From the NCBI RefSeq assembly GCF_051062515.1, contig NZ_JAMXEK010000002.1: a stretch of 64,000 nt of DNA; one strand, written 5' to 3'. The DNA is from Aliarcobacter sp017996075. Lineage in GTDB: Bacteria; Campylobacterota; Campylobacteria; Campylobacterales; Arcobacteraceae. The notes under the pieces were generated by a model. The model was not told the DNA's origin. It did not search any database and worked only from the letters and a program-made list of their open reading frames with translations. The position numbers and the translations under genes are program-made. Positions 15,748 through 23,957 of the stretch are shown piece by piece. Position 1 is the stretch's first letter. Each line of letters starts with the position of its first letter.

Positions 15748-17037
15748 ATGGATAAATTTGATTATACAAAGATTTCTGACGATTGTGTGAAGTGTGGAAA
15801 GTGCAAACCTGTTTGTACAATATTTAATATAAACCAAGATGAAGCTACAAGTCCTAGAGGATTTATAGACCTTTTGGGCGCTTACAAAAGAGATGAGCTA
15901 GAACTTGATCTTAATGCAAAAAATATATTTGAATCATGTTTTTTATGTACAAACTGTGTTGAAGTTTGTCCAAATGATTTACCAACAGATATGATTATTG
16001 AGCAAGTAAGAAGTGATATTGCGAAAAAATTTGGAATAGCTTGGTATAAAAGATTGTTTTTCTTTCTTTTAAGACATAGAAAAATTATGGATTTTATGTC
16101 AAAACTAGGATATATGTTTCAAACATGTGGAATTAAAATAAATGAAGAAAAACAGAGTGCAATTCCTAGATTTTCTCTTCCAATAGTTAAAAAGAATCGT
16201 GCTTTACCATATGCAGATAGTATTAGCTTTTTAAACAAATATCCTGAAAATATGAAATTTTCAAAAAATATTGATGATATTAAGAAAAATAGAGTTGCTA
16301 TATTTATTGGATGTATGAGTAACTACACATACACAAATACAGGAGATAGTTTAGTAAAAATATTAAAAAAATTAGAGCTTGATATTTTTATTCCAAAAAA
16401 ACAGTTATGTTGTGGGGCACCTGCTTATTTTACAGGAGCTTTTGATACAGTTGATTATTTAACTAAAAAAAATATTGAATACTTTGAATCTTGGATCGAT
16501 AGCGTTGATGCTGTTATTATTCCAGAAGCTACTTGTAGTGCAATGATAAACAAAGATTGGGAGCATTTTTTACACGACCAACCAGAGTGGAAAGAGAGAG
16601 CTATTAAACTATCAAATAAGATATTTTTAGCAACAAAATGGCTTGAAAATAATACAGAATTAAAAAATATGCTTGCAAAAAGTGGTAAAAAATTTGATCA
16701 AATGGTAACTTACCACGATCCTTGTCATGCAAAAAAGATGCAAAATGTTTGGAAGGAACCAAGAGAACTTTTAAAACAAAACTATGTTTTAAAAGAGATG
16801 AGTGATTCAAATAGATGTTGTGGATTTGGTGGAGTTACTATGCAAACAGAAAAATATGAGTTTTCAAAAGCCGCTGGAGCTCCAAAAGCTGCTATGATAA
16901 AAGACACAAAAGCACAAATTGTAAGTGCTGAGTGTAGTGCTTGTAGAATGCAAATAACAAATTCACTTTATCTAGCTGATGTTGATGTTGTATTTAAAAA
17001 CCCAATAGAATTAATAGCTGAAGCTTTAGAGGATTAG
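15748..17037 (+). CDS. (Fe-S)-binding CCG-domain oxidoreductase subunit (GlcF/LutA-like)
   Basis: The 429-residue protein opens with a 2x[4Fe-4S] ferredoxin module (CVKCGKCKPVC at about 13-23 and CFLCTNCVEVC at about 65-75). Two cysteine-rich CCG domains follow (CCGAPAYFTGAFD and CCGFGGVTMQ). This is the architecture of the iron-sulfur subunit of glycolate, lactate or glycerol-3-phosphate oxidoreductases, which passes electrons to quinone. The flavin subunit is not adjacent, so the substrate is open. lgt follows 3 bp downstream. The leader has a small AAGCCTT/AAGGCTT inverted repeat that includes the probable AAGG ribosome site. Confidence 0.8.
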   Translation: MDKFDYTKISDDCVKCGKCKPVCTIFNINQDEATSPRGFIDLLGAYKRDELELDLNAKNIFESCFLCTNCVEVCPNDLPTDMIIEQVRSDIAKKFGIAWYKRLFFFLLRHRKIMDFMSKLGYMFQTCGIKINEEKQSAIPRFSLPIVKKNRALPYADSISFLNKYPENMKFSKNIDDIKKNRVAIFIGCMSNYTYTNTGDSLVKILKKLELDIFIPKKQLCCGAPAYFTGAFDTVDYLTKKNIEYFESWIDSVDAVIIPEATCSAMINKDWEHFLHDQPEWKERAIKLSNKIFLATKWLENNTELKNMLAKSGKKFDQMVTYHDPCHAKKMQNVWKEPRELLKQNYVLKEMSDSNRCCGFGGVTMQTEKYEFSKAAGAPKAAMIKDTKAQIVSAECSACRMQITNSLYLADVDVVFKNPIELIAEALED

Positions 17038-17040
17038 AAA

Positions 17041-17850
17041 ATGGAATTTTGGCAAAATATATACTCTCATTTTAATCCAGTAGCTTTTAGTATTGGTGAT
17101 ATTGCAGTTCATTGGTATGGAATTATGTACGCATTGGCACTCTTAAGTGCTATTTTTATTGCAAAATGGTTTATCAAATATGACAATATCAATATAAGTC
17201 AAGATATTTTTGACTCATATATCTGGTGGGCTGAAATTGGAGTTATTTTAGGAGCAAGATTGGGATATATTCTTTTTTATGATTCAAATACAACTTACTA
17301 TTTAACAAATCCTTGGCAAATCTTTAATCCATATGTAAATGGAACTTATGTTGGAATAGCTGGAATGAGTTATCATGGTGCCTTTATTGGATTTATAATT
17401 GCTTCAATTCTATTTTGCAAAAGAAAAAATATATCATTTTGGTTTATAACTGATATTGCAGTTTTAGGAATTAGTGCAGCCTATGTTTTTGGTAGAATTG
17501 GAAATTTCTTTAACCAAGAACTTGTAGGAAGAGTTACTGATGTTAGTTGGGGAATTTATGTTGATGGAATTTTGCGACACCCTTCTCAAATATATGAAGC
17601 GTTTTTAGAAGGTATTGTAGTATTTTTAATACTTGTTTACTTTAGAAATAGAAAAAAATTCGATGGACAACTTGCAATTATGTACGGAATTTTTTATACA
17701 ATAGCAAGAATAATTGCAGAGTTTTACAGACAACCAGACCCTCAAATTGGATTTATAGCTGGAAATTGGCTAACAATGGGAATATTACAATCAGGAGTAA
17801 TTTTAGTTATTTGTTTAGTTTTATATGGAATAAAAAGCAAAAAAATCTAG
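17041..17850 (+). CDS. lgt: prolipoprotein diacylglyceryl transferase
   Basis: The 269-residue inner-membrane protein has about seven helices and the Lgt signature region GRIGNFFNQELVGR. The YHGAFIG segment includes the catalytic His region, and HPSQIYEA is also conserved. It transfers diacylglycerol from phosphatidylglycerol to the lipobox Cys of prolipoproteins, such as the several lipoproteins in this window. It begins 3 bp after the Fe-S gene and ends in a hairpin terminator. Confidence 0.95.
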   Translation: MEFWQNIYSHFNPVAFSIGDIAVHWYGIMYALALLSAIFIAKWFIKYDNINISQDIFDSYIWWAEIGVILGARLGYILFYDSNTTYYLTNPWQIFNPYVNGTYVGIAGMSYHGAFIGFIIASILFCKRKNISFWFITDIAVLGISAAYVFGRIGNFFNQELVGRVTDVSWGIYVDGILRHPSQIYEAFLEGIVVFLILVYFRNRKKFDGQLAIMYGIFYTIARIIAEFYRQPDPQIGFIAGNWLTMGILQSGVILVICLVLYGIKSKKI

Positions 17851-17870
17851 TGCCTAATTATTTAGGCACT
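17849..17870 (+). terminator. rho-independent terminator after lgt
   Basis: A 9-bp stem (AGTGCCTAA with its complement) and 4-nt loop start inside the lgt stop codon and are followed by AAAGTTTTT. The hairpin also faces the convergent PagL-like gene and could serve both. Confidence 0.75.
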
Positions 17871-17877
17871 AAAGTTT

Positions 17878-18381
17878 TTAAAATCTATAAGAAAAACCTA
17901 CCATTGTGCTATTTAATCCATCATTTGGCTCTTTAATTCCAGCATTTGAGTAGTGCATAAATCTTAAATAAAAATTTAAATTTCTATTTTTTAAACCTAT
18001 CCCTACTCTATCTTCAAATTGAAACCTAGTCGATAAATCTTTATTGTCTATTTTTGTATCAGATAAATAAGCAACTCCGATTGCTCCTTCTAAATATGGC
18101 TTAAAAGAAGCAATATCAAAACTTACAAAATCCAAAGTAAAAACAGGAGAATAAGATATTGCTTTTATATTGTTGTGTTCACTACTAAAATATGAAAAGC
18201 CAACTTCATGAAAACCATTTAAAGCTACAATATCTCCACTATAAATTGGTTCATCAAAAGCTTTTGATACTCCTAATCTAAATGTATCAACTGAACCATA
18301 TTTACCACTATTTAAAGAAATACCTATTTGATTTGCAAACAAAAATTGAGCAAATATTATAAATAAAACTACTTTTCTCAC
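17878..18381 (-). CDS. PagL-like lipid A deacylase, outer-membrane beta-barrel
   Basis: A 167-residue protein with a signal peptide (ending FLFA) and an alternating-strand barrel ending in Phe (VGFSYRF). Near the C-terminus FMHYSNAGIKEPNDG matches the PagL/acyloxyacyl-hydrolase motif, with the catalytic His at about 143 and Ser at about 145. By motif spacing the catalytic Glu position reads Asn (about 157), so activity is uncertain or the acid lies elsewhere. PagL removes an acyl chain from position 3 of lipid A. The gene is downstream of an orphan response regulator and a small unknown gene on the same strand. Confidence 0.7.
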   Translation of the reverse strand: MRKVVLFIIFAQFLFANQIGISLNSGKYGSVDTFRLGVSKAFDEPIYSGDIVALNGFHEVGFSYFSSEHNNIKAISYSPVFTLDFVSFDIASFKPYLEGAIGVAYLSDTKIDNKDLSTRFQFEDRVGIGLKNRNLNFYLRFMHYSNAGIKEPNDGLNSTMVGFSYRF

Positions 18382-18475
18382 TTTACACCCTTTATTTTTA
18401 ATAGATGTGAATTATATTTAAAAATAAGTTATTTTTTACTTATGATAAGAGTTTTAAGATAAAAAAGAAGATAAT

Positions 18476-18670
18476 TTATTTACCATTCTTTTTTATTATT
18501 TTATAGAGTTTTGCATTTGCAAGGTCTTGAAGAAATTTTGGTTCAATTTCGTGTAGAGCTATTATATCAATAAAACTATCTTCCATATACCAGCCTTTAC
18601 CTGTATCTATGATTTTTTCTTTTTCAAATAGTTCTATTAACTCTTCTTTTGAAACAATAATTTCTTGCAA
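18476..18670 (-). CDS. small protein of unknown function (64 aa)
   Basis: This 64-residue acidic protein (starts MQEIIVSKEELIELFEK) has no signal peptide, membrane segment or known motif that I recognise. It begins 11 bp after the stop of the orphan response regulator on the same strand and is probably co-transcribed with it. It might be a small partner or output of that regulator, but nothing in the sequence proves it. Confidence 0.6.
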   Translation of the reverse strand: MQEIIVSKEELIELFEKEKIIDTGKGWYMEDSFIDIIALHEIEPKFLQDLANAKLYKIIKKNGK

Positions 18671-18681
18671 TATAAGCCCTT

Positions 18682-19380
18682 TTATTTTTTTAGAATATCT
18701 ATAGTATAGCCTCTACTAGAGTGATTTCTTACTATTTCATAATATGTTTTTTGTCTAATTTTATTTACAATATTTCTCATAGTATAAATAGACATATCTT
18801 TACCTTTCCATACTAAATCTTTTATAGTATCATAATCAGTAATTTCATCTCTTCTTTCGATTAAAAGTTTTAAAAATCCTTTTTCAAGTCTAGTAAAATC
18901 GATTAGAACTCCACCTTTTTTAAAAAATTGATCCCTATACTCATCAAAATAAACTCCATTACTCAACTCAATTTTATCTGATCTTTTTGTCTGATTTATA
19001 CACATAATTATTGCTAATTTTAAGTTCATTGGATTAAAAGGTTTCAATAAAAATGAATAAGCTTGTATATTTACAGCTTTAGAAATATTTTCATCATCGC
19101 TTTTTGATGAAATAACAATTTTTGGAGTTAATGCAAGCACACTATTTGCTTTTGAAGCTATGTTATCAAAATTTTCGCTTGGCATATCCATATCCAAAAC
19201 AAGTAAATCATTGTGTGACATATTTTTAAAATTAATACCTTCACTACTTGATATAATCTTTATATCTTCAAAATCAGAATATAAATTTTTAAGATCCTTT
19301 TCTAAAATTGTTTTATCATCACTAATTATAACTATTTTAGTATTACTACTTTTTCTTATATTTTTAATATTTGTTTTCAT
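18682..19380 (-). CDS. orphan OmpR-type response regulator
   Basis: The 232-residue protein has a receiver domain with an acidic pair (ISDDKT), a central Asp in DLLVLDMDMPS and the Lys in LLKPFNP, so phosphorylation looks possible. A winged-helix domain follows (FTRLEKGFLKLLIERR, RNHSSRGYTI). No histidine kinase is adjacent. Downstream on the same strand are the 64-aa protein and the PagL-like gene, which could be its targets. The upstream intergenic region carries an inverted repeat TTAGTT-N8-AACTAA near 19403 that might be an autoregulatory site. Confidence 0.8.
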   Translation of the reverse strand: MKTNIKNIRKSSNTKIVIISDDKTILEKDLKNLYSDFEDIKIISSSEGINFKNMSHNDLLVLDMDMPSENFDNIASKANSVLALTPKIVISSKSDDENISKAVNIQAYSFLLKPFNPMNLKLAIIMCINQTKRSDKIELSNGVYFDEYRDQFFKKGGVLIDFTRLEKGFLKLLIERRDEITDYDTIKDLVWKGKDMSIYTMRNIVNKIRQKTYYEIVRNHSSRGYTIDILKK

Positions 19381-19538
19381 TTTTACTCTTTATAAATAAT
19401 TTATTAGTTGAAATAATAACTAAAAATAGTTTTAATGTCAAAGTAATTTGTATATAAAAAAATATATTTTTAGTTTATCAATATATGATATTTGTTATTG
19501 TAGAATCAGTTTTTAAAAAAAAAGGAATACAAATAACT

Positions 19539-20414
19539 ATGATTATATTAGATAAATCATTCAAAGAGCTCTTTAAAGATTTTTGCAAAACAAATAATAT
19601 AGAAAATATGCAAGTAGCAATACAATATTTCACCGTATTTGGTGGACTTGATATAAAAATTGATACGACTAAGCCTATTTTAGAACTTATTGAAAAAAAT
19701 ATATTAAACAACTATAACTACTTAAGAAATGAAGTTAATCAGCTAACAGGTGGTTATCACGTAGAACATGCGATTCTTTCAGGAATTGCACTAGGAGATA
19801 GAAAAACAACAAATGCTTTCAAAAGAGCTCATGTTAGTTTTGAAGAGGGTATGAAATGTGTTGATTCGCTTTATGAAAAGGCTATTATAGATATTGACTC
19901 TTCTGAACATTTTTTATTAGGTAAAAGAGGCGATTCAAAAGCTGTAAAAAAATTGATTTTTATAAATCCATTTCTTAGATTTTGGTTTGCATTTGTATCT
20001 CCAATTTATAAGGGTATTAAAGATGGAAACTATGAAGAGTTTAAAACAAAGTTTCAAGGAAGAGAGTCTGATTTTAGCGATTTTATATTTGAAGAGTTAG
20101 CTTTAAGTTTTATAAAAAATAGCTTTATCGAAGACCCTATAAAACAACATGGACAGTATTGGAGTGAAAAAATCCAAATTCCAATAGTAGCAAAAACAAC
20201 TTCAGGAAAAATAGTTGCAGGATTTTGTAAATATAGTGACAATAAAGTAAAAAAGAGTGAATTTAATAAATTTTTAGAAGATTTAAAAAGTGAAGATATA
20301 TCTGCTGATATTATTGTTATATTTTCAAAGAATGGCTGTTCAAATGAGCTAAAAAACCTAAAAAGTGATTCACTAAGACTATTTAATACAAAAAGCTTAA
20401 AAGCAATTATATAA
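19539..20414 (+). CDS. DUF234 domain protein (stand-alone)
   Basis: Starting at MIILDKSFKELFKDFCK gives 291 residues; an upstream ATG at 19485 is possible, but the AAAGGA site fits the later start better. The middle shows INPFLRFWFAFVSPIYKG and FEELALSFIK, the DUF234 pattern. In archaea this domain forms the nuclease-like C-terminus of AAA+ ATPases. The later segment PIVAKTTSGKIVAGFCKY fits a restriction-endonuclease-like fold. No ATPase domain is present here or next to it, unlike the archaeal fusions. Function is unknown. kdsB follows 52 bp downstream. Confidence 0.65.
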   Translation: MIILDKSFKELFKDFCKTNNIENMQVAIQYFTVFGGLDIKIDTTKPILELIEKNILNNYNYLRNEVNQLTGGYHVEHAILSGIALGDRKTTNAFKRAHVSFEEGMKCVDSLYEKAIIDIDSSEHFLLGKRGDSKAVKKLIFINPFLRFWFAFVSPIYKGIKDGNYEEFKTKFQGRESDFSDFIFEELALSFIKNSFIEDPIKQHGQYWSEKIQIPIVAKTTSGKIVAGFCKYSDNKVKKSEFNKFLEDLKSEDISADIIVIFSKNGCSNELKNLKSDSLRLFNTKSLKAII

Positions 20415-20466
20415 ATTTTTAAAGATATAAAACTATATAATAAATAAAAAATAGAGAGAAAATATT

Positions 20467-21189
20467 ATGATAATAATTCCAGCAAGATTAAATTCAAGTA
20501 GATTTGCAAACAAAATTTTAGTAGATATTTTTGGACTTCCTATGGTTATAAGAACTGCTAAACAAGTTAGTTCATTGGATAAAGTAGTAATTGCAACAGA
20601 TACAAAAGAAGTTTATGATTTAGCAAAAGAGCATGGCTTTGAAGCGGTTATGACAAGTATTGACCATAACAGTGGAACAGATAGAATAAATGAAGCTGTA
20701 AATAGTCTAAACCTAAGCGATGATGAGATTATTGTAAATGTTCAAGCAGATGAACCTTTTATTGAAATTGATGTTGTAAAAGCTGTAATAAATAGAGTAA
20801 AAGAGGTAAAAGATTGTGAAAATACTTTAATAACTTCTTGCTACAAAGAGATAAATAGCAAAAGCGCAGATGATCCAAATTTAGTAAAAGTTGTAATAAA
20901 TAATCTTGAAGAAGCAATATATTTTTCAAGAGCAAAAATTCCATATCATAGAGATGGTGATGAAAATTCTACTTATTTTGGACATTTAGGAATCTATGGA
21001 TTTACAAAAAAATCTCTAAATAAATTTTGTAACTTAAACTCTTCAAAACTTGAAAATATAGAAAAACTAGAACAGTTAAGAGCTATTGACAATGGATTTA
21101 AAATTGCTATGGTAAAAGTTAGTTCAAAATCTTTTGGAATAGATACAAAAGAGGATTTACAAAGAGCTTTGGAAATATTTAATAAGTAG
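20467..21189 (+). CDS. kdsB: 3-deoxy-manno-octulosonate cytidylyltransferase
   Basis: The 240-residue protein begins MIIIPARLNSSRFANKIL, the nucleotide-binding loop of KdsB. It contains VNVQADEPFI, the Mg/CTP-binding core, and an FGHLGIYGF segment characteristic of the family. It activates Kdo as CMP-Kdo in the cytoplasm for lipopolysaccharide inner-core synthesis. Length is typical. It is the last gene before the convergent two-component system. Confidence 0.95.
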   Translation: MIIIPARLNSSRFANKILVDIFGLPMVIRTAKQVSSLDKVVIATDTKEVYDLAKEHGFEAVMTSIDHNSGTDRINEAVNSLNLSDDEIIVNVQADEPFIEIDVVKAVINRVKEVKDCENTLITSCYKEINSKSADDPNLVKVVINNLEEAIYFSRAKIPYHRDGDENSTYFGHLGIYGFTKKSLNKFCNLNSSKLENIEKLEQLRAIDNGFKIAMVKVSSKSFGIDTKEDLQRALEIFNK

Positions 21190-21265
21190 CCATAATGAAA
21201 CAACTAATCAAATTTTGATTTTTTGTCATTTTTTAGTAGATTTTATTTTTAGTAGATATAAAATC

Positions 21266-21976
21266 CTAGTTTTTTAATACATAACCAAAGTTAGATATAT
21301 TTTCTATATTAATATCATCTAACTTCTTTTTAAGTCTTGAAACAACATCTCGTACAGTTGAATCAGAAATATATTTGTTAATCCATACTATATCTTTTAA
21401 ATATTCGTAAGAGATGTTTTTATTTATATTTTTACACAAAATATGAAAAACTTCTAACTCTTTTTTTGTAAGAGCCACAACACAATTATTAAAAGTAAGA
21501 GTTTTTGAATCAAAGTAGTAAATATATTTTTCACCTAAGTTAATCTCTTTTATATTTATTTCTTCATCTTTTTTTTGTTCTTGAAGTTTTTTAATACGAT
21601 TTATACTTGAAATTGCAACACTTAAAGTAGCTTCTACATCTGATATTTGAAAAGGTTTTATTAAATATCCAAAAATATTTTCATCATTTGCTTCATTTAT
21701 AGTTCTTGTATCTGAATATGCTGTTGCAAATATTATTGGAATAAAATATTTTTCATTTAGCAAAGAAGAACACTTGATTCCATCAACTCCACCTTGAATA
21801 TTAATATCCATAAAAATTAAATCTATATGATTTTTATTTACAATATCAAGTGCTTCATTTGAGTTTTTTGCTTTAAAAATAGTTTCTACTCCAAAGGAAT
21901 CAAGTATTTGATATAGATATTCGGTTGCTATAAACTCATCTTCTACAATTAAAATAGAGTAATCTTTAATTTTCAT
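21266..21976 (-). CDS. OmpR-family response regulator paired with 7TMR-DISM kinase
   Basis: The chosen ATG (MKIKDYSILIVEDEF) overlaps the kinase gene by 11 bp; a longer frame inside the kinase gene is unlikely. The 236-residue protein has a receiver (VEDEF, FMDINIQGGVDG, KPFQ) and a winged helix (LTKKELEVFHILCKN, then a C-terminal GYVLKN hairpin). It is the likely DNA-binding partner for the 53-bp element upstream of the divergent cyclase and tpsA. That element carries two 11-bp direct repeats, as OmpR-type dimers prefer. Confidence 0.88.
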   Translation of the reverse strand: MKIKDYSILIVEDEFIATEYLYQILDSFGVETIFKAKNSNEALDIVNKNHIDLIFMDINIQGGVDGIKCSSLLNEKYFIPIIFATAYSDTRTINEANDENIFGYLIKPFQISDVEATLSVAISSINRIKKLQEQKKDEEINIKEINLGEKYIYYFDSKTLTFNNCVVALTKKELEVFHILCKNINKNISYEYLKDIVWINKYISDSTVRDVVSRLKKKLDDINIENISNFGYVLKN

Positions 21977-23810
21977 TATTTTTTTCCTTAAATGATAGTT
22001 CAAATACTGTTCCATTTTCTTTATAAAAAGAGTATTTTGCATTTGGAAGTTTATTTATAAAATCTTTTATAAGCTCAAGTCCTAATCCAGCTTTTTGGAT
22101 ATTTCCATCAAATCCAAGCCCATTATCAATGATAATTAAAATTACGCTATCATTTTTTTTATAGCAATTAATCTCTAAAACAATATTATTTTCTTTTGGG
22201 TGGTGCTTTATACTATTGCTTATTATCTCATTTGCAATAATTCCCAAAGACATCATATTTTCAAACTCAATATTTATTTTTTCTATATTTGTGTTAATCT
22301 GCAAAGTAGAAATACTATATGTTTGTACAATAGTTTTTACAAGTTCATCTATATACTCTTTTAAATCAATATTTATTAAATCCTTTGAGCTACAAAGATA
22401 TTCATGGATTAAAGACATAGATTTTATTCTATTTATTAGTTCTATAAATCTATTTTTATTACCCTCTTTTTTACTTTCAAACCATAAAAAAGCAGTTATA
22501 ACATGGAAATTATTTTTAACGCGATGAAATACCTCTTTTACTAAAAGTTCTCTCTCTTTTACTAATTTTGTTAATTTTAAAGTCTTTTTTTTAACTTCAT
22601 TTTCTAGTAATCTATTTTGATTTACTTGTAAAGAAATCAACTCATTTTGAATTTTTATCTGCTCATTTTTTATAATATTATAACGATTAGAGAGTATTAG
22701 TGCAAAAACTATTATTTCAAGAGATAAAAAATATAAATATGCATATCTATAAAAATAGTTATATTCAAGAATTCCTGTTAAAAATAAAATAAAAATAATT
22801 GCGGAGCTAAAATAAATAGATATTGCAAAAATATAGTACTTTAAAAAGTATTGACCTTTTCTATAAATTTTTATTGATGAGATTATTAAAGTAATTAGTA
22901 TTAGTGTTATTATGTGATTCATAAAGTTATTCCAAGGACTATATGAAACTGCTACCATCATAAACGCAAACAGAAAAAGAAGTAATATTAATATCTTAAT
23001 AACAAATACACTAGCTTTAAAATATTTATTTGCTTCAAAATATTCAATAGAAAATAAAGCTAAAAATATGATACATAATGAGACTGAAAAGTGCAGTTTA
23101 TACATATAGTGTTGTAAATCAAAATATATTAAAATTCCACTAATATTTATCAAGTAAACAAGTGCAAAAAAAGTATATCCAACATAATAAATATATACTT
23201 TTTCTTTTAAACTAAGCCATAAAAATAGATTAAATATAATAATAATAAATAAGATACCAAATTGTAATATAAAAAAAGAATCAATATTTAAAAGATTACT
23301 TGTAAAGAAATAATCTTTTGAATAAACAGAAATATTTCCAAAATATGGATACTTTGCTTTTAATTCTATAAATATTGTTTTTGAGCTATTTTGTTGGATT
23401 TTAAAATCAAAAGCTAGTTTAGAAGTTTGAATATCTCTTTGTTTTATTGGAGTAAAAACACCATTTTCTAATACTTTCCACAAATTTTCAGATTTATCAA
23501 AATAGTACATATTTGCTTTTTCATAAAAGTGTTCGTTGATTGATAAAATAAAATCTTCTTTAGAACTTATATTTTTTAAATCAACTTTTATCCAAACTGT
23601 ATCCTTTAAATAACCCAAAGAGAACTTATTTGAATGTTTTTGAAAATCATTTGAATTTGATACTTCTTGTATATTTAATTCATTGCTTGAATCTTTCAAA
23701 TAAGATATTTCAAAGTTTTCATTAAAACTAAACCCATCTTCTAGTAAAAGCGTTGAAGAGTTCGCATATAAAAAATTAATAAATAAAAATAGAGATATAA
23801 GATATTTCAA
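21966..23810 (-). CDS. 7TMR-DISM sensor histidine kinase (HisKA_2)
   Basis: The start is set at a TTG with AAGGGA five bases upstream, which yields a clean signal peptide (MKYLISLFLFINFLYA); a longer frame from 23846 lacks this. The 614-residue protein has a periplasmic 7TMR-DISMED2 domain (GYLKDTVWIKVDLKN, FIELKAKYP) and seven membrane helices. A coiled coil and a HisKA_2 domain with EVFHRVKNNFHVI follow, then an HATPase (IIDNGLGFDG, GLGLELI). Such sensors often detect carbohydrate or surface signals. It overlaps its regulator gene and is divergent from a diguanylate cyclase. Confidence 0.88.
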   Translation of the reverse strand: MKYLISLFLFINFLYANSSTLLLEDGFSFNENFEISYLKDSSNELNIQEVSNSNDFQKHSNKFSLGYLKDTVWIKVDLKNISSKEDFILSINEHFYEKANMYYFDKSENLWKVLENGVFTPIKQRDIQTSKLAFDFKIQQNSSKTIFIELKAKYPYFGNISVYSKDYFFTSNLLNIDSFFILQFGILFIIIIFNLFLWLSLKEKVYIYYVGYTFFALVYLINISGILIYFDLQHYMYKLHFSVSLCIIFLALFSIEYFEANKYFKASVFVIKILILLLFLFAFMMVAVSYSPWNNFMNHIITLILITLIISSIKIYRKGQYFLKYYIFAISIYFSSAIIFILFLTGILEYNYFYRYAYLYFLSLEIIVFALILSNRYNIIKNEQIKIQNELISLQVNQNRLLENEVKKKTLKLTKLVKERELLVKEVFHRVKNNFHVITAFLWFESKKEGNKNRFIELINRIKSMSLIHEYLCSSKDLINIDLKEYIDELVKTIVQTYSISTLQINTNIEKINIEFENMMSLGIIANEIISNSIKHHPKENNIVLEINCYKKNDSVILIIIDNGLGFDGNIQKAGLGLELIKDFINKLPNAKYSFYKENGTVFELSFKEKNNEN

Positions 23811-23850
23811 GATTTCCCTTAATTTAGAATAATAAGATTTTAACATAAAA

Positions 23851-23903
23851 AACAACTATAAAATCCGACAGATTTACGACAATTTTTTAATAGAGTATAT
23901 AAA
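23851..23903. promoter_or_regulatory. 53-bp shared promoter element, copy A
   Basis: This segment matches 25799-25851 at 47 of 53 positions by eye, with the first 26 bases identical. It contains CGACAGATTTA directly followed by CGACAATTTTT (23866-23887), two direct repeats with an 11-bp step, then a TA-rich region that could hold a -10 box. It lies between the histidine kinase and the cyclase gene, in the same orientation relative to the cyclase as copy B is to tpsA. Confidence 0.65.
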
Positions 23904-23957
23904 TTAATTATACGAGTATGAAAAATTTAATTGTTTAATAAGTTAAAAAGGACAAAT

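Noticed and set aside
18382..18475. Possible small RNA or terminator between the 64-aa gene and pagL-like gene
   Set aside because: Only a weak ATAAGT/ACTTAT pairing is seen; not enough to call.
21190..21265. A tRNA or small RNA between kdsB and the regulator gene
   Set aside because: The 76-bp gap is very AT-rich with no cloverleaf or stable hairpin.
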